A stretch of DNA of 64,000 nt from Haliclystus octoradiatus (GCA_916610825.1 OU744447.1:2468146-2532145); one strand, 5' to 3'. Positions 1-10,866 are shown, numbered from the stretch's first letter. The notes: generated by a model not told the origin, from the letters alone. Made by a program: numbers and translations.

Positions 1-59
1 TAGGGATTAGATGGAATTACCCGCCTTGGATCAATAAACAAACATTTAAAAATACTCAC

Positions 60-322
60 GCCATGCAAATAGATTTGCTTTCAGAAAAAGCTTTGAATTT
101 TTTACGCCAATGATTTTGACAAAGCACAAATATAAATTATATCCTTCAACCATCATCCAACAGAATGTTGTGAGTGTGAAATAGTGTAACATAACTGCAA
201 TAATTTGACAGATAAGACGATGAGATGTTCGATCAATTCCAATTACAAAAACCACCAAAAGTGCAAGTAATGACAAGCAGAGACAAATTAGGATCTGAGA
301 TGGCAGCATGTTCCTTAGATTT
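60..322 (-). CDS. Adhesion GPCR exon encoding TM2, TM3 and start of TM4
   Basis: This internal exon is flanked by an acceptor AG at 324-323 (tract ccatatttttag) and a donor GTGAGT starting at 59. The frame is open throughout. It encodes a short intracellular loop (NLRNMLPSQ), a hydrophobic TM2 (ILICLCLSLLALLVVFVIGI), an extracellular loop, the conserved TM3 cysteine, and a TM3 with the family-B2 pattern FCWMMVEGYNLY. It ends at the Trp that opens TM4. The first base completes a codon with the CC ending exon 8911-9133, giving an in-phase Pro. The Trp-Met-Met-Val-Glu-Gly segment of TM3 is a hallmark of adhesion and secretin receptors (known of the family). TM4-7 must lie left of the window. Subfamily cannot be assigned. 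Confidence 0.93.
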
Positions 323-689
323 CTAAAAATATGGGAATAATAGCTTTTGGAATAGTTTCATAGTGAAGTATAATAGTAATAGCAATAGTAGTTGTAGTTG
401 TTGTCACAAGACTAGTGCTCCATTCGTTTAAATTGTATTGGAAATCTCTTCTTGATCATGGCATGGTAATCAAAGAACCTTTTACTTTGATGATCATGCC
501 AGTTTACAGTTAACATAGAATCGTTAAGATATGAATTTTATCTTCTAAGGCAAGAAATGTGAAAGGCACTTCATTATTCTTTTTTAATATAATAACTATC
601 TCCTTGATCATATTACCAAGATATATCCTATGATTATTATTTAATCTGGTATTAAAAATATCGAGTCACAAATTCTCCAAGCCGGGTTA
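323..689. other. Intron, no recognised content
   Basis: AT-rich intronic sequence between the TM2-TM3 exon and the Gypsy-A insertion. There is a (TAG/TTG)-like run near 365-400. No reading frame or recognisable repeat was seen. Confidence 0.6.
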
Positions 690-871
690 TGTGGTGTGTG
701 CCACACAAAAAACAACAGTAAAAAAAAACCAAGACAACAAGTCATATGGTAACAACAACTGTTCTGAGTCATAGAAAAAACTAACTATTAATAACTTGAA
801 ATACAGCAAACAGCAAGAAATATTAATAAAGGGCGTTGGTTTCAAACCAAAACGAGGATAGCCTCGCTACA
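690..871 (-). repeat. Gypsy-A 3' LTR
   Basis: 182 bp. It differs from the other LTR by a short insertion near 785-792 and a few substitutions, so the insertion is not brand-new. In element orientation it opens with TGTAGCGAGG and can fold into the small hairpin CGAGG-ctat-CCTCG. Confidence 0.88.
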
Positions 872-884
872 TTTCCCTCCTCTA
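872..884 (-). promoter_or_regulatory. Gypsy-A polypurine tract
   Basis: On the minus strand AGAGGAGGGAAA lies directly against the TG of the 3' LTR. This is the usual place and composition of the plus-strand primer site in LTR retrotransposons. Confidence 0.75.
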
Positions 885-963
885 AAACTAAGGTTACAGC
901 AGATTATTTATGATAGCAGTCCTTTAACATAATTTTTAAACTTTAAGTTATCGCAACTCTTGT

Positions 964-1856
964 TTATATAATTTCAATCAACTTTGGCACATCAAGCCAT
1001 AGGGTGCTGAATGGCTCCCATGAATTTTCTCCACTTTCAAATCCCTGCCATTGAATATACAATTCCCATCGATCGTAGTCTTCATTGAATCTTACACGTA
1101 AGATATCCTCTACAATAAATCCTATGTCATCATGTGCGATTTGCTCTTTTAACTCTTCTGTAACATTTAATGAATCGTCATGATAATACTTAAGACGACT
1201 CGATTGGCAGGTCATTTTTTCTCCGTTAATCAGACTCTCGACTACGTAGACATACGGATTCACAACTCCGTAATACGCATTGGACCTTGCCATTTTACTC
1301 TCAATTTTCCGCCAGATTTATTTAAGACTCGTGACGTCAAAACAAAATCTCCTTCACGGAAATTCACGGGTTTCACAGCTTTACTGTTTGATCGTAGCTG
1401 AGCATTTTCTTGTCGACATTTATCTTTACACGCAGTAATCTCACTATGCATGGCTTGTAAAGAATCCTTCAATTCATCAATATTTGCTTTAATAGCATCA
1501 GTAGTTGGTAGCTGTAAAGATGTCTCTAATCGAGGTACATAAATACAATCAAGGGGTGAACTTGCTGGCAACCCAGTAAAAGCAGTAACAGGTGCTCGGT
1601 TTCCAAGGTAACGAGATGGACTGTGATTGAAAGCAGACTGGACCAAAGGTAGTACATCAGGCCAAGTAGTTTCAGTCAATCTCAACTCTGATAAAATACA
1701 TCGAACAATAAACAATATGTCTCTGTTCACTCTTTCGACAGTACCGTTTGCCCATGGCGAATAAGCCGTAACATAATGATGCTGAGCGTGCATCAATCTT
1801 CTCAATTCTTCCATTACAACATTCAGAAAATGAGTCCCTTGATCAGATACCCACAT
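964..1856 (-). pseudogene. Gypsy-A integrase C-terminal half with chromodomain (frame-broken)
   Basis: Two overlapping frames. The first (1260-1856) carries the second integrase Asp (VSDQGTHF), the catalytic Glu (NGTVERVN) and a basic tail with the GDFVLTSRV motif. The second (964-1293) ends in a chromodomain with the FIVEDILRVRF opening and the aromatic-cage-like WELYIQWQGF and NSWEPFSTLW. A break lies between the two frames near 1260-1293, and another joins to the upstream pol frame near 1823-1856. Integrase-borne chromodomains define chromoviruses, where they are thought to guide insertion toward marked chromatin (family knowledge). This copy cannot make one continuous protein. Confidence 0.85.
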
Positions 1857-3241
1857 TTTAACAATTCCATACCTTTTAAACCAATCAATGAGGCGTGTAC
1901 AACTGGTTGAGAATCAGCTGTTGCTGTTGGTATCAGTTCAACAAATCCAGAGAAATCATCTTTAAGAACCAAAGCATAAGAATATGGACAATGGTCATCA
2001 CGTTTCCTCATAAACAGATAATCAAAATGAATCACTTCGTTTGGTGCATCTGCATGAATTACATCACCAAATGGTCTCGGGATAATAGTCTGACCATCAG
2101 CCAATAAACAATGCAAGCAAGACTTACAAAACATTGATACGTCATGTTTCATACCTTTCCATGCAAACCGGCTCTTCAGTATTGACATCATAGCTTCACT
2201 GCGTCTATGACCACTGGCACCAGCATGAGCAATAACCAATAACCGATAGCGAATATCATGGTCCTCGGATTTCCATTTCCATTTTCGGAGACCATTTCCA
2301 GAGGATACAACAAACGCAGGTGACGCCCATTTTGTTTTGGTGTTCCTTCTAACAAGACCATAAGCCTCCAGTTTCTTGACATGATCATGGAGATAATCTT
2401 GATGACTCGGTGCGTATCGACGTTGACGACATCTAATTGGCTCCACATCAGGTATATCTACAGTCATCGGTGTAACTAGGGCTGGCTCGTCCGGGCCTAA
2501 ATTTACCCTCCATAAGTCACCGTACTTTGTAACAAGATCTGATAAGGCCGACCTGTTATTTGCGGTCAAGCCTTCAGGTAAATTATTTAAAACAGTTTTC
2601 AATGCCTCGTCTTGGCAATTAGGACCAATACAAATATTCTTTGTCTCATTACAATCATTCACCTCATTATCATTAACAGGTGAAACATAATGTATTGATT
2701 TCATTTCAGTTCGAGAAACGGTGCTTTGTTGCGTTGCTAAGGCGGCAATCATAGCATCTACGTCAATGCCAAGTGTTTGCAACAAAGGCTTTCCCAATAA
2801 AATCTCATCTAACATATCATTTAGAATAATGCAATTAACTTTTCTAACAATTATTAAGCCGGCATTTGTTGTAAGCTCCAAATCAACACATATCTTTTTG
2901 TCGGCAATTATGTTAGATCCTTTCTTAGCGTACAGCACACTTAGCGGCTTTAATAAAGGCTCAATAAAAGCCGAAGTATTCTTTGAAATATCATTTGCTA
3001 ATGCTTCTGAGATAAACGTTTCTTCCGCTCCAGTGTCTAACACATATTTGGCACTTATCTGACCATTTATTAAAACGTTTTGGTCACGATTTTGTTGGCC
3101 CTTAACATCAATTTTCTTAGCGTTAACATTTTCAACATTTGAATTTGAATAAGTTGTTCCCTGGCGTGTTGTAGAAGGCTTAGTAAACGCACTTAAAAGT
3201 TCATTTTTTTCAACTTCAGAGGCATCAGGGCATTTGTTCAA
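1823..3241 (-). pseudogene. Gypsy-A pol: protease and RT N-terminus fused to integrase, RT core deleted
   Basis: This is one open frame of about 470 codons. It holds the protease motif VLDTGAEETFIS and then the N-terminal RT linker up to KWASPAFVVSSGNG. It then jumps to the integrase zinc-binding region (AHAGASGHR, then CKSCLHC) and the first catalytic Asp (IHFDYLFM). The RT palm, with its DD motif, and RNase H are absent. The deletion keeps frame, so this could have been translated as a protease-integrase protein. The frame starts directly after an in-frame TGA at the second zinc knuckle and is lost again near 1823-1856. Confidence 0.87.
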
Positions 3242-3475
3242 TCAATGATCTCCCTTACATTTTAAACAACTATCTCGAGGTCCCTTTTTAGCAGTGTTAG
3301 TGTCAGATTGAGTATTGTTCTTTTGCTTAATTTTCGGACAATCAGACCTTAAGTGATTTCCTTTACAATGCCAACAGGTTTTGGTTGACGTTTTCACAAC
3401 CACTCTCTTAACTGTAGTGGGTGAGTCATTTCCCTTTTTGTTTGGATGGCGTTTTGTCAAAATTAAATAAGTCAA
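3242..3475 (-). pseudogene. Gypsy-A nucleocapsid zinc knuckles
   Basis: A short basic segment carries two CX2CX3HX4C knuckles, CWHCKGNHLRSDC and a second that begins CLKCKGDH. The second knuckle is cut by a TGA directly after its His, and the matching final Cys lies just beyond in the same frame. The segment is in a different frame from the gag body upstream. The frames overlap around 3426-3475 at an A/G-rich run (CAAAAAGGGAAA), so either one base was lost or gained there or a programmed shift is used. Confidence 0.8.
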
Positions 3476-4082
3476 ACTTTGCTGCTAAATCCTTCAATAA
3501 AGCAAACAACTTACCAGTGTCCTTTTTCGCTTCTGAATGACGTAATTTTAATTCTGACTTCAGAGTGTTTCTCAATGGCGCTGGTTGAACAGCATAGACA
3601 ATACATTCTACCATAAGTTTCTTATTCGATGCCTTTTCAAATAAAGATTCAATTCCGTGTAACTCCAAAATATTATCGTCATCACGAAATAATTTCAGCA
3701 CACGCGCGTCACTGTCCCCGATACTAAGGTCCATTTTCAACTCCCTTTTTAATATAGCTTCAACATCGGGTAAACTGCCATTATCAGCTACATTCAATTT
3801 GCTTGTCAAAAAATCTTTAATAGCATTTTCACTTAAATCTTGAAGTGCAACGTTCAACTCGTATTTCGCTATAGCTTTCAAAAGCAGAGGCTCGATGCAT
3901 GCTTTTATCGTCAACGGAATAACTCTCTCCGCTCCGCTATCCGTTCTTTCTCTAACAAGACTTTCATACTGATGATATTTTCTCATAAAAAGAGCAACAT
4001 CTTCTTGATCAGCACTATTTAATCTAGGTGCCGTAATTGGAAAGAATAACAGCCTCTCCTGAGTAGTTTCTTCTTCACCCAT
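3426..4082 (-). CDS. Gypsy-A gag (capsid region)
   Basis: 218 codons from an ATG at 4082, about 80 nt inside the 5' LTR. The protein is charged, helical and Leu-rich, with no membrane segment. It opens with MGEEETTQERL and contains a PITAPRLNSADQ segment. There is no sequence-level motif beyond gag-like composition. The assignment comes from its position upstream of zinc knuckles and protease in the same element. It ends at a TGA just inside the overlap with the nucleocapsid frame. Confidence 0.75.
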   Translation of the reverse strand: MGEEETTQERLLFFPITAPRLNSADQEDVALFMRKYHQYESLVRERTDSGAERVIPLTIKACIEPLLLKAIAKYELNVALQDLSENAIKDFLTSKLNVADNGSLPDVEAILKRELKMDLSIGDSDARVLKLFRDDDNILELHGIESLFEKASNKKLMVECIVYAVQPAPLRNTLKSELKLRHSEAKKDTGKLFALLKDLAAKFDLFNFDKTPSKQKGK

Positions 4083-4164
4083 GATTAAATATTAAATTCA
4101 ACAGGTTTCAACTAAACCAAATATACATCCACAGTGTCGAACAGACAACCGCTAAAGTTAACTT

Positions 4165-4339
4165 TGTGGTGTGTGCCACACAAAAAACAACAGTAAAAAA
4201 AACCAAGACAACAAGTCACATGGTAACAACAACTGTTCTGAGTCATAGCAAAAACTAACTAACTTGAAATACAGCAAACAGCAAGAAATATTAATAAAGG
4301 GCGTTGGCTTCAAACCAAAACGAGGATAGCCTCGCTACA
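4165..4339 (-). repeat. Gypsy-A 5' LTR
   Basis: 175 bp, the partner of 690-871. The bases that follow inward on the minus strand (AAAGTTAACTTTAGCGG) do not resemble a tRNA-complementary TGG primer site, so the priming mode is unclear. Confidence 0.87.
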
Positions 4340-4599
4340 GTTACTTATGATGTACATGTTATCAATCAATGATGTCTAGCAACAGACTTGGAGCATAAGA
4401 AGTGTGTTCTTATTGCACAAGGATGTAGTTTAATAAAAAAAGTGAGTTATGCGTATACCACAATGGAGCTCCAACTAGAGAAACGTATAATTTGCTCTAC
4501 ATTGGCTCAACATTGAATTGTAAACTCCTGCAAAAAATCTGCTATAGATGATCAGCAATTGTTGAGGAAATTTGTTGCGCTGTGGTGTGATTGGTTAAC

Positions 4600-5460
4600 A
4601 TGAGGCATTACGTTTGTGTATTTGAAGAGTATATTACATTTTGAAACGGAATGCAATGAACTTTTTTATGTTTTTAACAAACTTAAGTACCCGTCTCATC
4701 TTTTTAACTCTATTTTAAACAAAATGACAAGTAATAATTTCAGCGCTACACCTTTGCCCGATGAAAATGTAATTATTGTAAATATAGTACTACCTTTTAA
4801 AGACCAAAGATCCAGCGATGGAGCTAGGAAAGAATTAAATCGTCTTAACTGTCAATTTTAATCCAATTTTTAAAGAAAGAAGTTGCTTGATGATCTTCGT
4901 CATCGTGAAGAAAAACCAAGCTTACTTACTACACAATGCGTTGTATATCGTTTTAAATGTGGTTTGTGCGAAGCGGACTATGTCAGTTGCACATGCCGTC
5001 ATTTATCTTTCTTCGCTTGAAGATTTTGAACAATAATTTACGATTTGAAGAAAGTGAAGAAATAAATTTGACTGTTTAGTTCATGAAATGTTGGCCATCC
5101 GTGAACTCAAGCCAACATTAAATGTCCAAGGCAATTGAATTAGAGCTGGAGTTTTTAGATTTTTATTGTTTTCATAGTTTTCTTAGATTTCCCTTATATG
5201 GATTTTAACATAGTCGAGATCAATCAGTTCAATTTCTAGGCTTTGTACGTAATTTACCTTTGATTTGAGTTTCTTCAATCTTCAGTATTTTATTTATTAT
5301 TTCATGTACATTCGACCCACAAGGAAAACATTTTCTACTATGAATTTGTAATTTTTATAATTAATAAAATAATTCACTTGAGAATGGCGCAGGAGAATGC
5401 GTTGAAACGTTGTGAAAAATTAGTTGTGTTGATATTGTGTGTCAAAATTACCAAAAGGAA
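4600..5460 (+). mobile_element. Penelope-like element, 5'-truncated 3' fragment with GIY-YIG relic
   Basis: The plus-strand frame 4616-4861 holds an RT C-terminal-like stretch (NKLKYPSHLFNSILNKM, ...VLPFKDQRSSDGARKEL). After frame breaks come a Cys-containing GIY-YIG-type core (YRFKCGLCEADY at about 4945-4985) and a closing block (HEMLAIRELKPTLNVQ near 5085-5135). These are typical of Penelope-like elements, where the endonuclease follows the RT (family knowledge). The sequence GGCGCAGGAGAATGCG then GAAACGTTGTGAAA at 5386-5420 probably belongs to its 3' untranslated part. The catalytic RT is missing and several stops are present. It is antisense to the host gene. Both ends are approximate. 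Confidence 0.75.
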
Positions 5461-5712
5461 GACTCTTATAGATATTACATTTATACCAGATAATAATTAT
5501 TTTAAGTTTAAATGGCTGTTTTTAAATTTGGTTTGACCAAAATCATTTTGCAGCTGAATGATTACAGCTTGTTAAATTACGCACAGAATTAAATATGCTG
5601 AACTGATGTAAGATTCTAAACGAATATTAATTGGAAATGAAGTAACTTGGAAGCATAAAAATTTACATAATTTTGAGCTCAATTTAGATTTAGCTAAAAG
5701 CGAGATTTCGTA

Positions 5713-5748
5713 CGTGAGGTGACTATCCTATCAGTTGCCCACCTCACG
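5713..5748. repeat. Short inverted repeat (hairpin)
   Basis: CGTGAGGTG at 5713-5721 pairs perfectly with CACCTCACG at 5740-5748 across an 18-nt loop. Function unknown. Confidence 0.5.
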
Positions 5749-8699
5749 CTACATCTGCTCCAATGATGCTCTAGACGAGCATACTAATGTAGAAGACTTG
5801 TAGAGCATTTGCTACTTCAGTTGCTAAATGAACTCAACAACCAGTGCTCCGTTCTAAATGTTTCATTTAGCATATCGCAATCAGTGAAGTTATGCTAACA
5901 TTCTGGCACAAACGCTTGGCATATATCAAATGAAGATTTCCTGCTAATTCAATATCATATCAATTCTACTCAAGAGCTGTAAAGGTTTTGATAATCATGA
6001 AAACTATTGAAGATTTTAAACTATACATGAGATGGCTCAAAAATCGAAGTTTTGAAAATTGAACATTTCATATCTCATATAGTGCCACATGGTCTAAAAC
6101 AGTGCATGTACAGTTTTATCACAATACGGCAACGCTTGAGATTGGCTCATTTCCATTAAAAAATATATTGCTGTGCGTTATTTTACTATCCTTTTACCAA
6201 GATGCGCTGCGTTGAATAAGACACTATGCCTCTTTCTGCGATTATTTTTATACTGTGCAAAATGAGTTTGTGTGTGGTTGAATTTAGCTTTAACAGAAAG
6301 TAGTAAGTACAACAAGAAATAACACATCTTTGTGATAGGAAAAAGTTATTACCTATCCCGCCTTTATTTAAGTAAACATTGCTCAGTGGCATCTATCTCA
6401 ACATAAATAATTGAATAACAATATAATTTTATCATGAATTTATGTAGCTCTCTTCCTGGATTGCCATGTCGCTGTACGATTGCCATGTTTGTGTAATTTT
6501 AAATCCCCCTACGTCGAGGGAAGTGATCAACATTATATTAGCATTGAATAATGTTATTTGAGACATTGAGTTGGGTCGCAGGGAAATTCAGTAATTCCGC
6601 TCATATAGTAGTAGCCGTACGTTGCAAAGAGCAACAATAGAGCAAGAAAACAAGGGTCACCAATGAATGTATTAAAATATACGATGGCCGAGGCGGTTCA
6701 CTTTTAAAACGCTCTCATAAATATCAAACTTCAAACTTCAAACTTCCGACTTCGTTCAATTGGAAAATTCGGCTAAATCGAATGTGTTATCACGTGCATG
6801 AAATGTAAATGTAATTAGTACTGACATGTTCAAAGCATTTACTTCCATTTCATCTTAATGACCTTTATTATTGATTTCATTTTTACAAATATGAACACAA
6901 GCAATTGAATAAATTAATATTCATACAATCTGTACCATGTGTGTAAATGTATGTATATTGCCTTTAGTCACTATTATATCGTTTTTGATAAGACCAATCG
7001 ATGGAACTATATAATTCAGAAGGGTTTTATATCGTTTGAATAATTGTGCAAACCTATATAAACAATATATATAAGTGATATTGTAGTTCTGAAATGCCGA
7101 CTGTCGAACTATTTCGATTCCAGCAGAGAGCAGCGTAATACTGCGTCGAAAGTATTCTTATTACGACGGCAAAGTGTCCGATGCATGATCAATTCTTAAA
7201 TAATGATAAGTTATGAATACGACACCAATAAAGTTAAAAAACATTGTCAATTAAACCTTTTTTCATATTCCAAACCACATAATCATTTAATATCTATCAT
7301 TTAATATAGCTTATCCCATAGTGTGAAGTTCACCCAGTGAAGGACACGAGTTAAACAATCGGCCCAGCATTTTTCTGAGCATTTTTATAAACAACAAAAT
7401 TTCCTTGAAAAAATTTGTGCCAATCATATCGGAAATGAGAACTTGCGACTCTTGAACTTACAGCAAGAACCAAAATATTCTTACGTTCGTACGATTTTTA
7501 ATTAAATTTGGAAAAGGCCTCTTTCAAAACTAACCTATGAAGTCTCGTTTAAATTTTTTAGGAAAGCACAACAATATTAACTCAAGCAGTATTCAAATAG
7601 ATTAAACATCAGAATCTGGTGTTTTCATGTTTTTTCGTGAGGAAAAAACGGCCAAATTCAAAACAATAACTCGTGGGCAAAAACATGCGTGGTTCTCACA
7701 TTTACCCATTGATTATTAAAAAAGTGAATACATAGTTCTATTCAAAATATAGTTAATTAAACATATGATAGTTTTTCGATTAAAAATGCGAGAGCCACCG
7801 AAGACATCGATGAAAATCGTTAAATCCATATTTTCTGGCCTCCGAACTCCTGCTGTTTAACAAAGTTCAGTGTGTGCCAAACCTTACTAACTAGTACAAA
7901 ATCGACAATTGCAGAGCCACATATTGGCGTTGTGCTATTTTAGCATAATTGTTCATGCAATGTTTTTAGACCACTAAACACTATATGAGAAATTCTCAAT
8001 TTTCAAAAATTCGAATTTTGTTTAGCCATCGTGCGATACATTTTTCTCTGATTGGTTGAGCCTGTGGTAGCTTTCTATATAATATTACAATACAGCATGA
8101 GCCTGATTAATTGAGAAATTTGATTAGAAGTAGATTATAATCTCTACTAATACCAAAATAAATAAGCGCTAGATGTATCAGGTTTGATCAATATCTTGAT
8201 CGTGTACACTTTTGATATACATTATTGAGGGGCTACATCACTCTTGTGAGTGGGTTATTTTGGTTGTGATGTGGTTGTTTGTTGTTAGAGAACGAGTGGG
8301 TCTAAATTTCGATGACCCACGAACAAAGAGTGGCGTAATCATTTTAATAATCATGTAACATAACCTTTGTCTGGCTAATTAATTATCTCTCATCAATTTC
8401 AGTACAACAATGACTTTAATGGGTCATTGATTTTTCATTAAATACAGTTCGACTGAAATTCCTGCGAATATCAATTCAAAATATGACGCAAAGGTTTCAA
8501 CATAATTGTTTTCAAACATATGAGCAATATTAAAAATAAAATATGAGATACATTTGAATATAGCAAGTCTCAAGTTGTTACTTTTTGAATTTCTTAAGTT
8601 TAATTTTTAATTACGGAGTATACATTTAATTTGATTTTTGAAAAAGTATTAAAACAGATCATTTTTAAACCAAATGTTCTAGCTTTTTGGTTGAAACCG

Positions 8700-8751
8700 T
8701 GCAGGTATATGTCTATAACAGCACACGTGCGGGTATAGACCTATACCTGCA
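8700..8751. repeat. Inverted repeat with 18-19 bp arms
   Basis: The arm TGCAGGTATATGTCTATA (8700-8717) matches, with one or two mismatches, the reverse complement of TATAGACCTATACCTGCA (8734-8751). The loop is about 15 nt. It could be a tiny foldback transposon or an RNA hairpin. Nothing else supports either. Confidence 0.5.
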
Positions 8752-8910
8752 TGCGTTTAGTGGTTGCCATCGAATCTTGTGGGTTGTCTTGTTATAACTG
8801 CTAAACACGTGGTAAAAATTACGTCAATTGTGACTCGAGTTTTTTTTCAAGTGATTATTAAAAGCTGTTTAAACCTGGTTTAAATTACGCTAGTAATATG
8901 GAAAACTTAC

Positions 8911-9133
8911 GGGAATATACCCATAGATAATATTGTAAGAACGAGACCAGCAATCGATACTCCACAACCAATATAAGTAATAATCTCTAGCTCTAACGGT
9001 GATATCCGTTTCTTCCCAGGATCTTCAATATCAAGTAAAACCGCAAAGTTTGTTAGATGGTCACATTCACAAGTAACTACATCATTTTCAATTGAACGAA
9101 GACTGCATCCTTCATTTGACCAGAAGCCAGAAT
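8911..9133 (-). CDS. Adhesion GPCR exon: C-terminal half of GPS motif and TM1
   Basis: Acceptor AG at 9135-9134 (tgaattatag) and donor GTAAGT from 8910. The first two bases complete an Asp codon with the G ending exon 9907-10448. It encodes GFWSNEGCSLR, then VTCECDHLTNFAVLLD, the GPS pattern Cys-X-Cys-X-His-Leu-Thr. The His-Leu/Thr bond is where autoproteolysis occurs in this family (known), and the Thr is present, so cleavage competence is plausible. TM1 follows (ITYIGCGVSIAGLVLTILSM). It ends in CC, joining in phase to exon 60-322. Confidence 0.95.
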
Positions 9134-9906
9134 CTATAATTCACAGAAACAGAAATTACCTACTTGAAAAGAGGAAGATTAAGATTAGTCACTGCTTTGA
9201 TTGTTTATAAGGTGTATGCACTCTCTATTTCTTTTTTAACTATGCTCCATCAGCCTGAAGTCATCGCACATCAGAAAGAGATAAACTAGTAACGAGACAC
9301 ATGAATGTGATTGAACTATACTGTTAAGGAATTTCATTATACCAGATTGATTGTTGGGATACACTAGCACAACTTAGATGAATACACAAATATACTGAAA
9401 CCATGTTCGATAATTTACTTGCTAATGGTTGGTTTCCTCGTTGCAACAAAATATGAGATTGCAGCATGATGGCATAAGTTCTGGAGTTAATTGATTACAT
9501 TCAAAGCTAGGTAGCAAAAAAATGCCAGTTCAGCTTTACCTATCGTTATAGCTGAGTGGCTTTCTAGGCAAAAGAAACCATTACATACCAGGCTTTCGTG
9601 TCAAATTCATGAAGTGATATAACAAATTTATTTTGATCAATATTTACATATCGGTTGGTTGATTTGAATCGAGAAAACAAATGTAGGACACAACAATCAT
9701 ATTCTTATATGGGATTCCTACTTTTTACCTTATGCTAGAATGAAGTGTAAACGTTATATATTTTTTTCCTTGTTGTTATTTATCAACTAAGTTTATTTGA
9801 AGATCCAAAGGAATCATTCATCCTGTCACTCCGACAAAGGGGAATGAGTATTTAATGCCAATAAAGTTAACAAAAGTTATTAGAAAATCCTTGCTAAATT
9901 ATCTAC
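9134..9906. other. Intron
   Basis: 773 bp between the GAIN and GPS/TM1 exons. Nothing recognised. Confidence 0.7.
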
Positions 9907-10448
9907 CGGTCTTATTTTCTTGCCAAAAGACACATTGGGCTTGCGAACGAATAATATCTTCACTACTTGATTGGAAATAAGATACCATTGGAATACGTAG
10001 ATCCTGTATCTCTATTCCAGGGAAAGAAGCTGACATGACAATACTGTCAACTTTAATCATTTCATTATTGATTGAGAATCCTTTTATCATATGCCTTTTG
10101 AACTTGGATAAGAAAAATAAATCGTTGCGATATACAAATGACACTAAGCGACGATTTGATTTTGCAGAGTTGTTTAATGCTTTTTCATGTAAAGACGCTG
10201 GAAGGTATATAGCTGCTTTTTGATCTTTTTTTATCCATTTCCCATCTGTAGCAGTCACTTTGAGATCAATTCTTGTCCTACTAAATGATGGTGTGGATAA
10301 GGTGATGCCATCTTCCGTAAAGCGTGTTGTATCAGATAGTTCAAGGTTCAATATTAAGATACCGATATTTGAGTGATTAAAGGATACAGGATTCGTGTCA
10401 TCACCAATGTCTATATCGGCTGCAATTGTTTCTAGAGAGAGCCTAATT
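9907..10448 (-). CDS. Adhesion GPCR exon: GAIN domain and N-terminal half of GPS
   Basis: 542 bp open in one frame, with acceptor AG at 10450-10449 (tacatttcag) and donor GTAGAT from 9906. It encodes the beta-rich GAIN fold: LETIAADIDIG, an NIGILILNLEL strand, AAIYLPASLHEKA, RLVSFVYRNDLFFL, then VDSIVMSASFPGIEI. It ends with SQAQCVFWQENKTG, which supplies the first GPS Cys and the Phe-Trp. The domain is extracellular and wraps the cleavage site and the tethered peptide agonist (family knowledge). The first A completes an Arg codon with the AG ending exon 10772-10866. Confidence 0.94.
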
Positions 10449-10771
10449 CTGAAATGTATAAGATTTCAAATAGTAATTAATCTGCTGATGATGGTAGAGT
10501 ATAAATGTACATAAAGTATATTTCTGGCTATTTAATCGCAAATTATTTTGCTTCTAAGGAAACAGATATATCTAGAGAACACTTGATTGATTTAACCAGG
10601 CAAACACTTAGTGGGATTCACAGGTATAATTTTCATGGTAATCAAGAGACATTTTGGCAGTATTGCTACATTAATAGAACTCATAGATACCCAAACTTGA
10701 TAGACTTGAATTGCTTAGCAATGTCATTTAGATACAGTTCTATAAAGGAAGCAATGTTCTAATCAACACAC

Positions 10772-10866
10772 CTTTTTGAAGATTGAAAATCTTTTTCAGC
10801 TTTCTCTGCAATTGTTCTATTGTAATAAAGTAGCTGATTAGCTGCCTCAAGATTAAGTTGTCCAAT
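10772..10866 (-). CDS. Adhesion GPCR exon: GAIN subdomain A helix
   Basis: 95 bp, acceptor ttaattcag, donor GTGTGT from 10771. It starts in phase 0 and encodes an amphipathic helix (IGQLNLEAANQLLYYNRTIA, then EKAEKDFQ). Position and composition match the helical subdomain A of GAIN. It ends AG, in phase with the GAIN exon. The donor is weaker than consensus, but the reading frame across both junctions is clean. Confidence 0.85.

Larger units (their letters stand above)
690..4339 (-). mobile_element. Gypsy-A: non-autonomous chromodomain Ty3/Gypsy element, RT deleted
   Basis: Two near-identical ~180-bp terminal repeats (690-871 and 4165-4339) both run TG...CA on the plus strand and are flanked by a 4-bp duplication GTTA (686-689 and 4340-4343). 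Coding is on the minus strand in the order gag, zinc knuckles, aspartic protease, integrase, chromodomain. Most of the RT and all of RNase H are missing. A purine tract abuts the 3' LTR. No TGG-type primer site follows the 5' LTR. Several frame breaks are present. The element lies in the intron between the TM1 and TM2 exons, in the host gene's sense direction. The superfamily call rests on domain order and the integrase motifs. Confidence 0.9.
5461..8910. other. Intron remainder, no gene seen
   Basis: About 3.4 kb of AT-rich sequence between the Penelope-like fragment and the GPS/TM1 exon. No reading frame with a recognisable domain is present on either strand. The only structure I can point to is two short inverted repeats (5713-5748 and 8700-8751), annotated separately. 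Confidence 0.55.

Noticed and set aside
4600..5460. Host GIY-YIG nuclease gene
   Set aside because: Frame breaks, truncation and the RT-like upstream piece point to a Penelope-like fragment.
10505..10762. 85-codon plus-strand frame
   Set aside because: It falls in the short intron between two confident receptor exons on the other strand. No motif.
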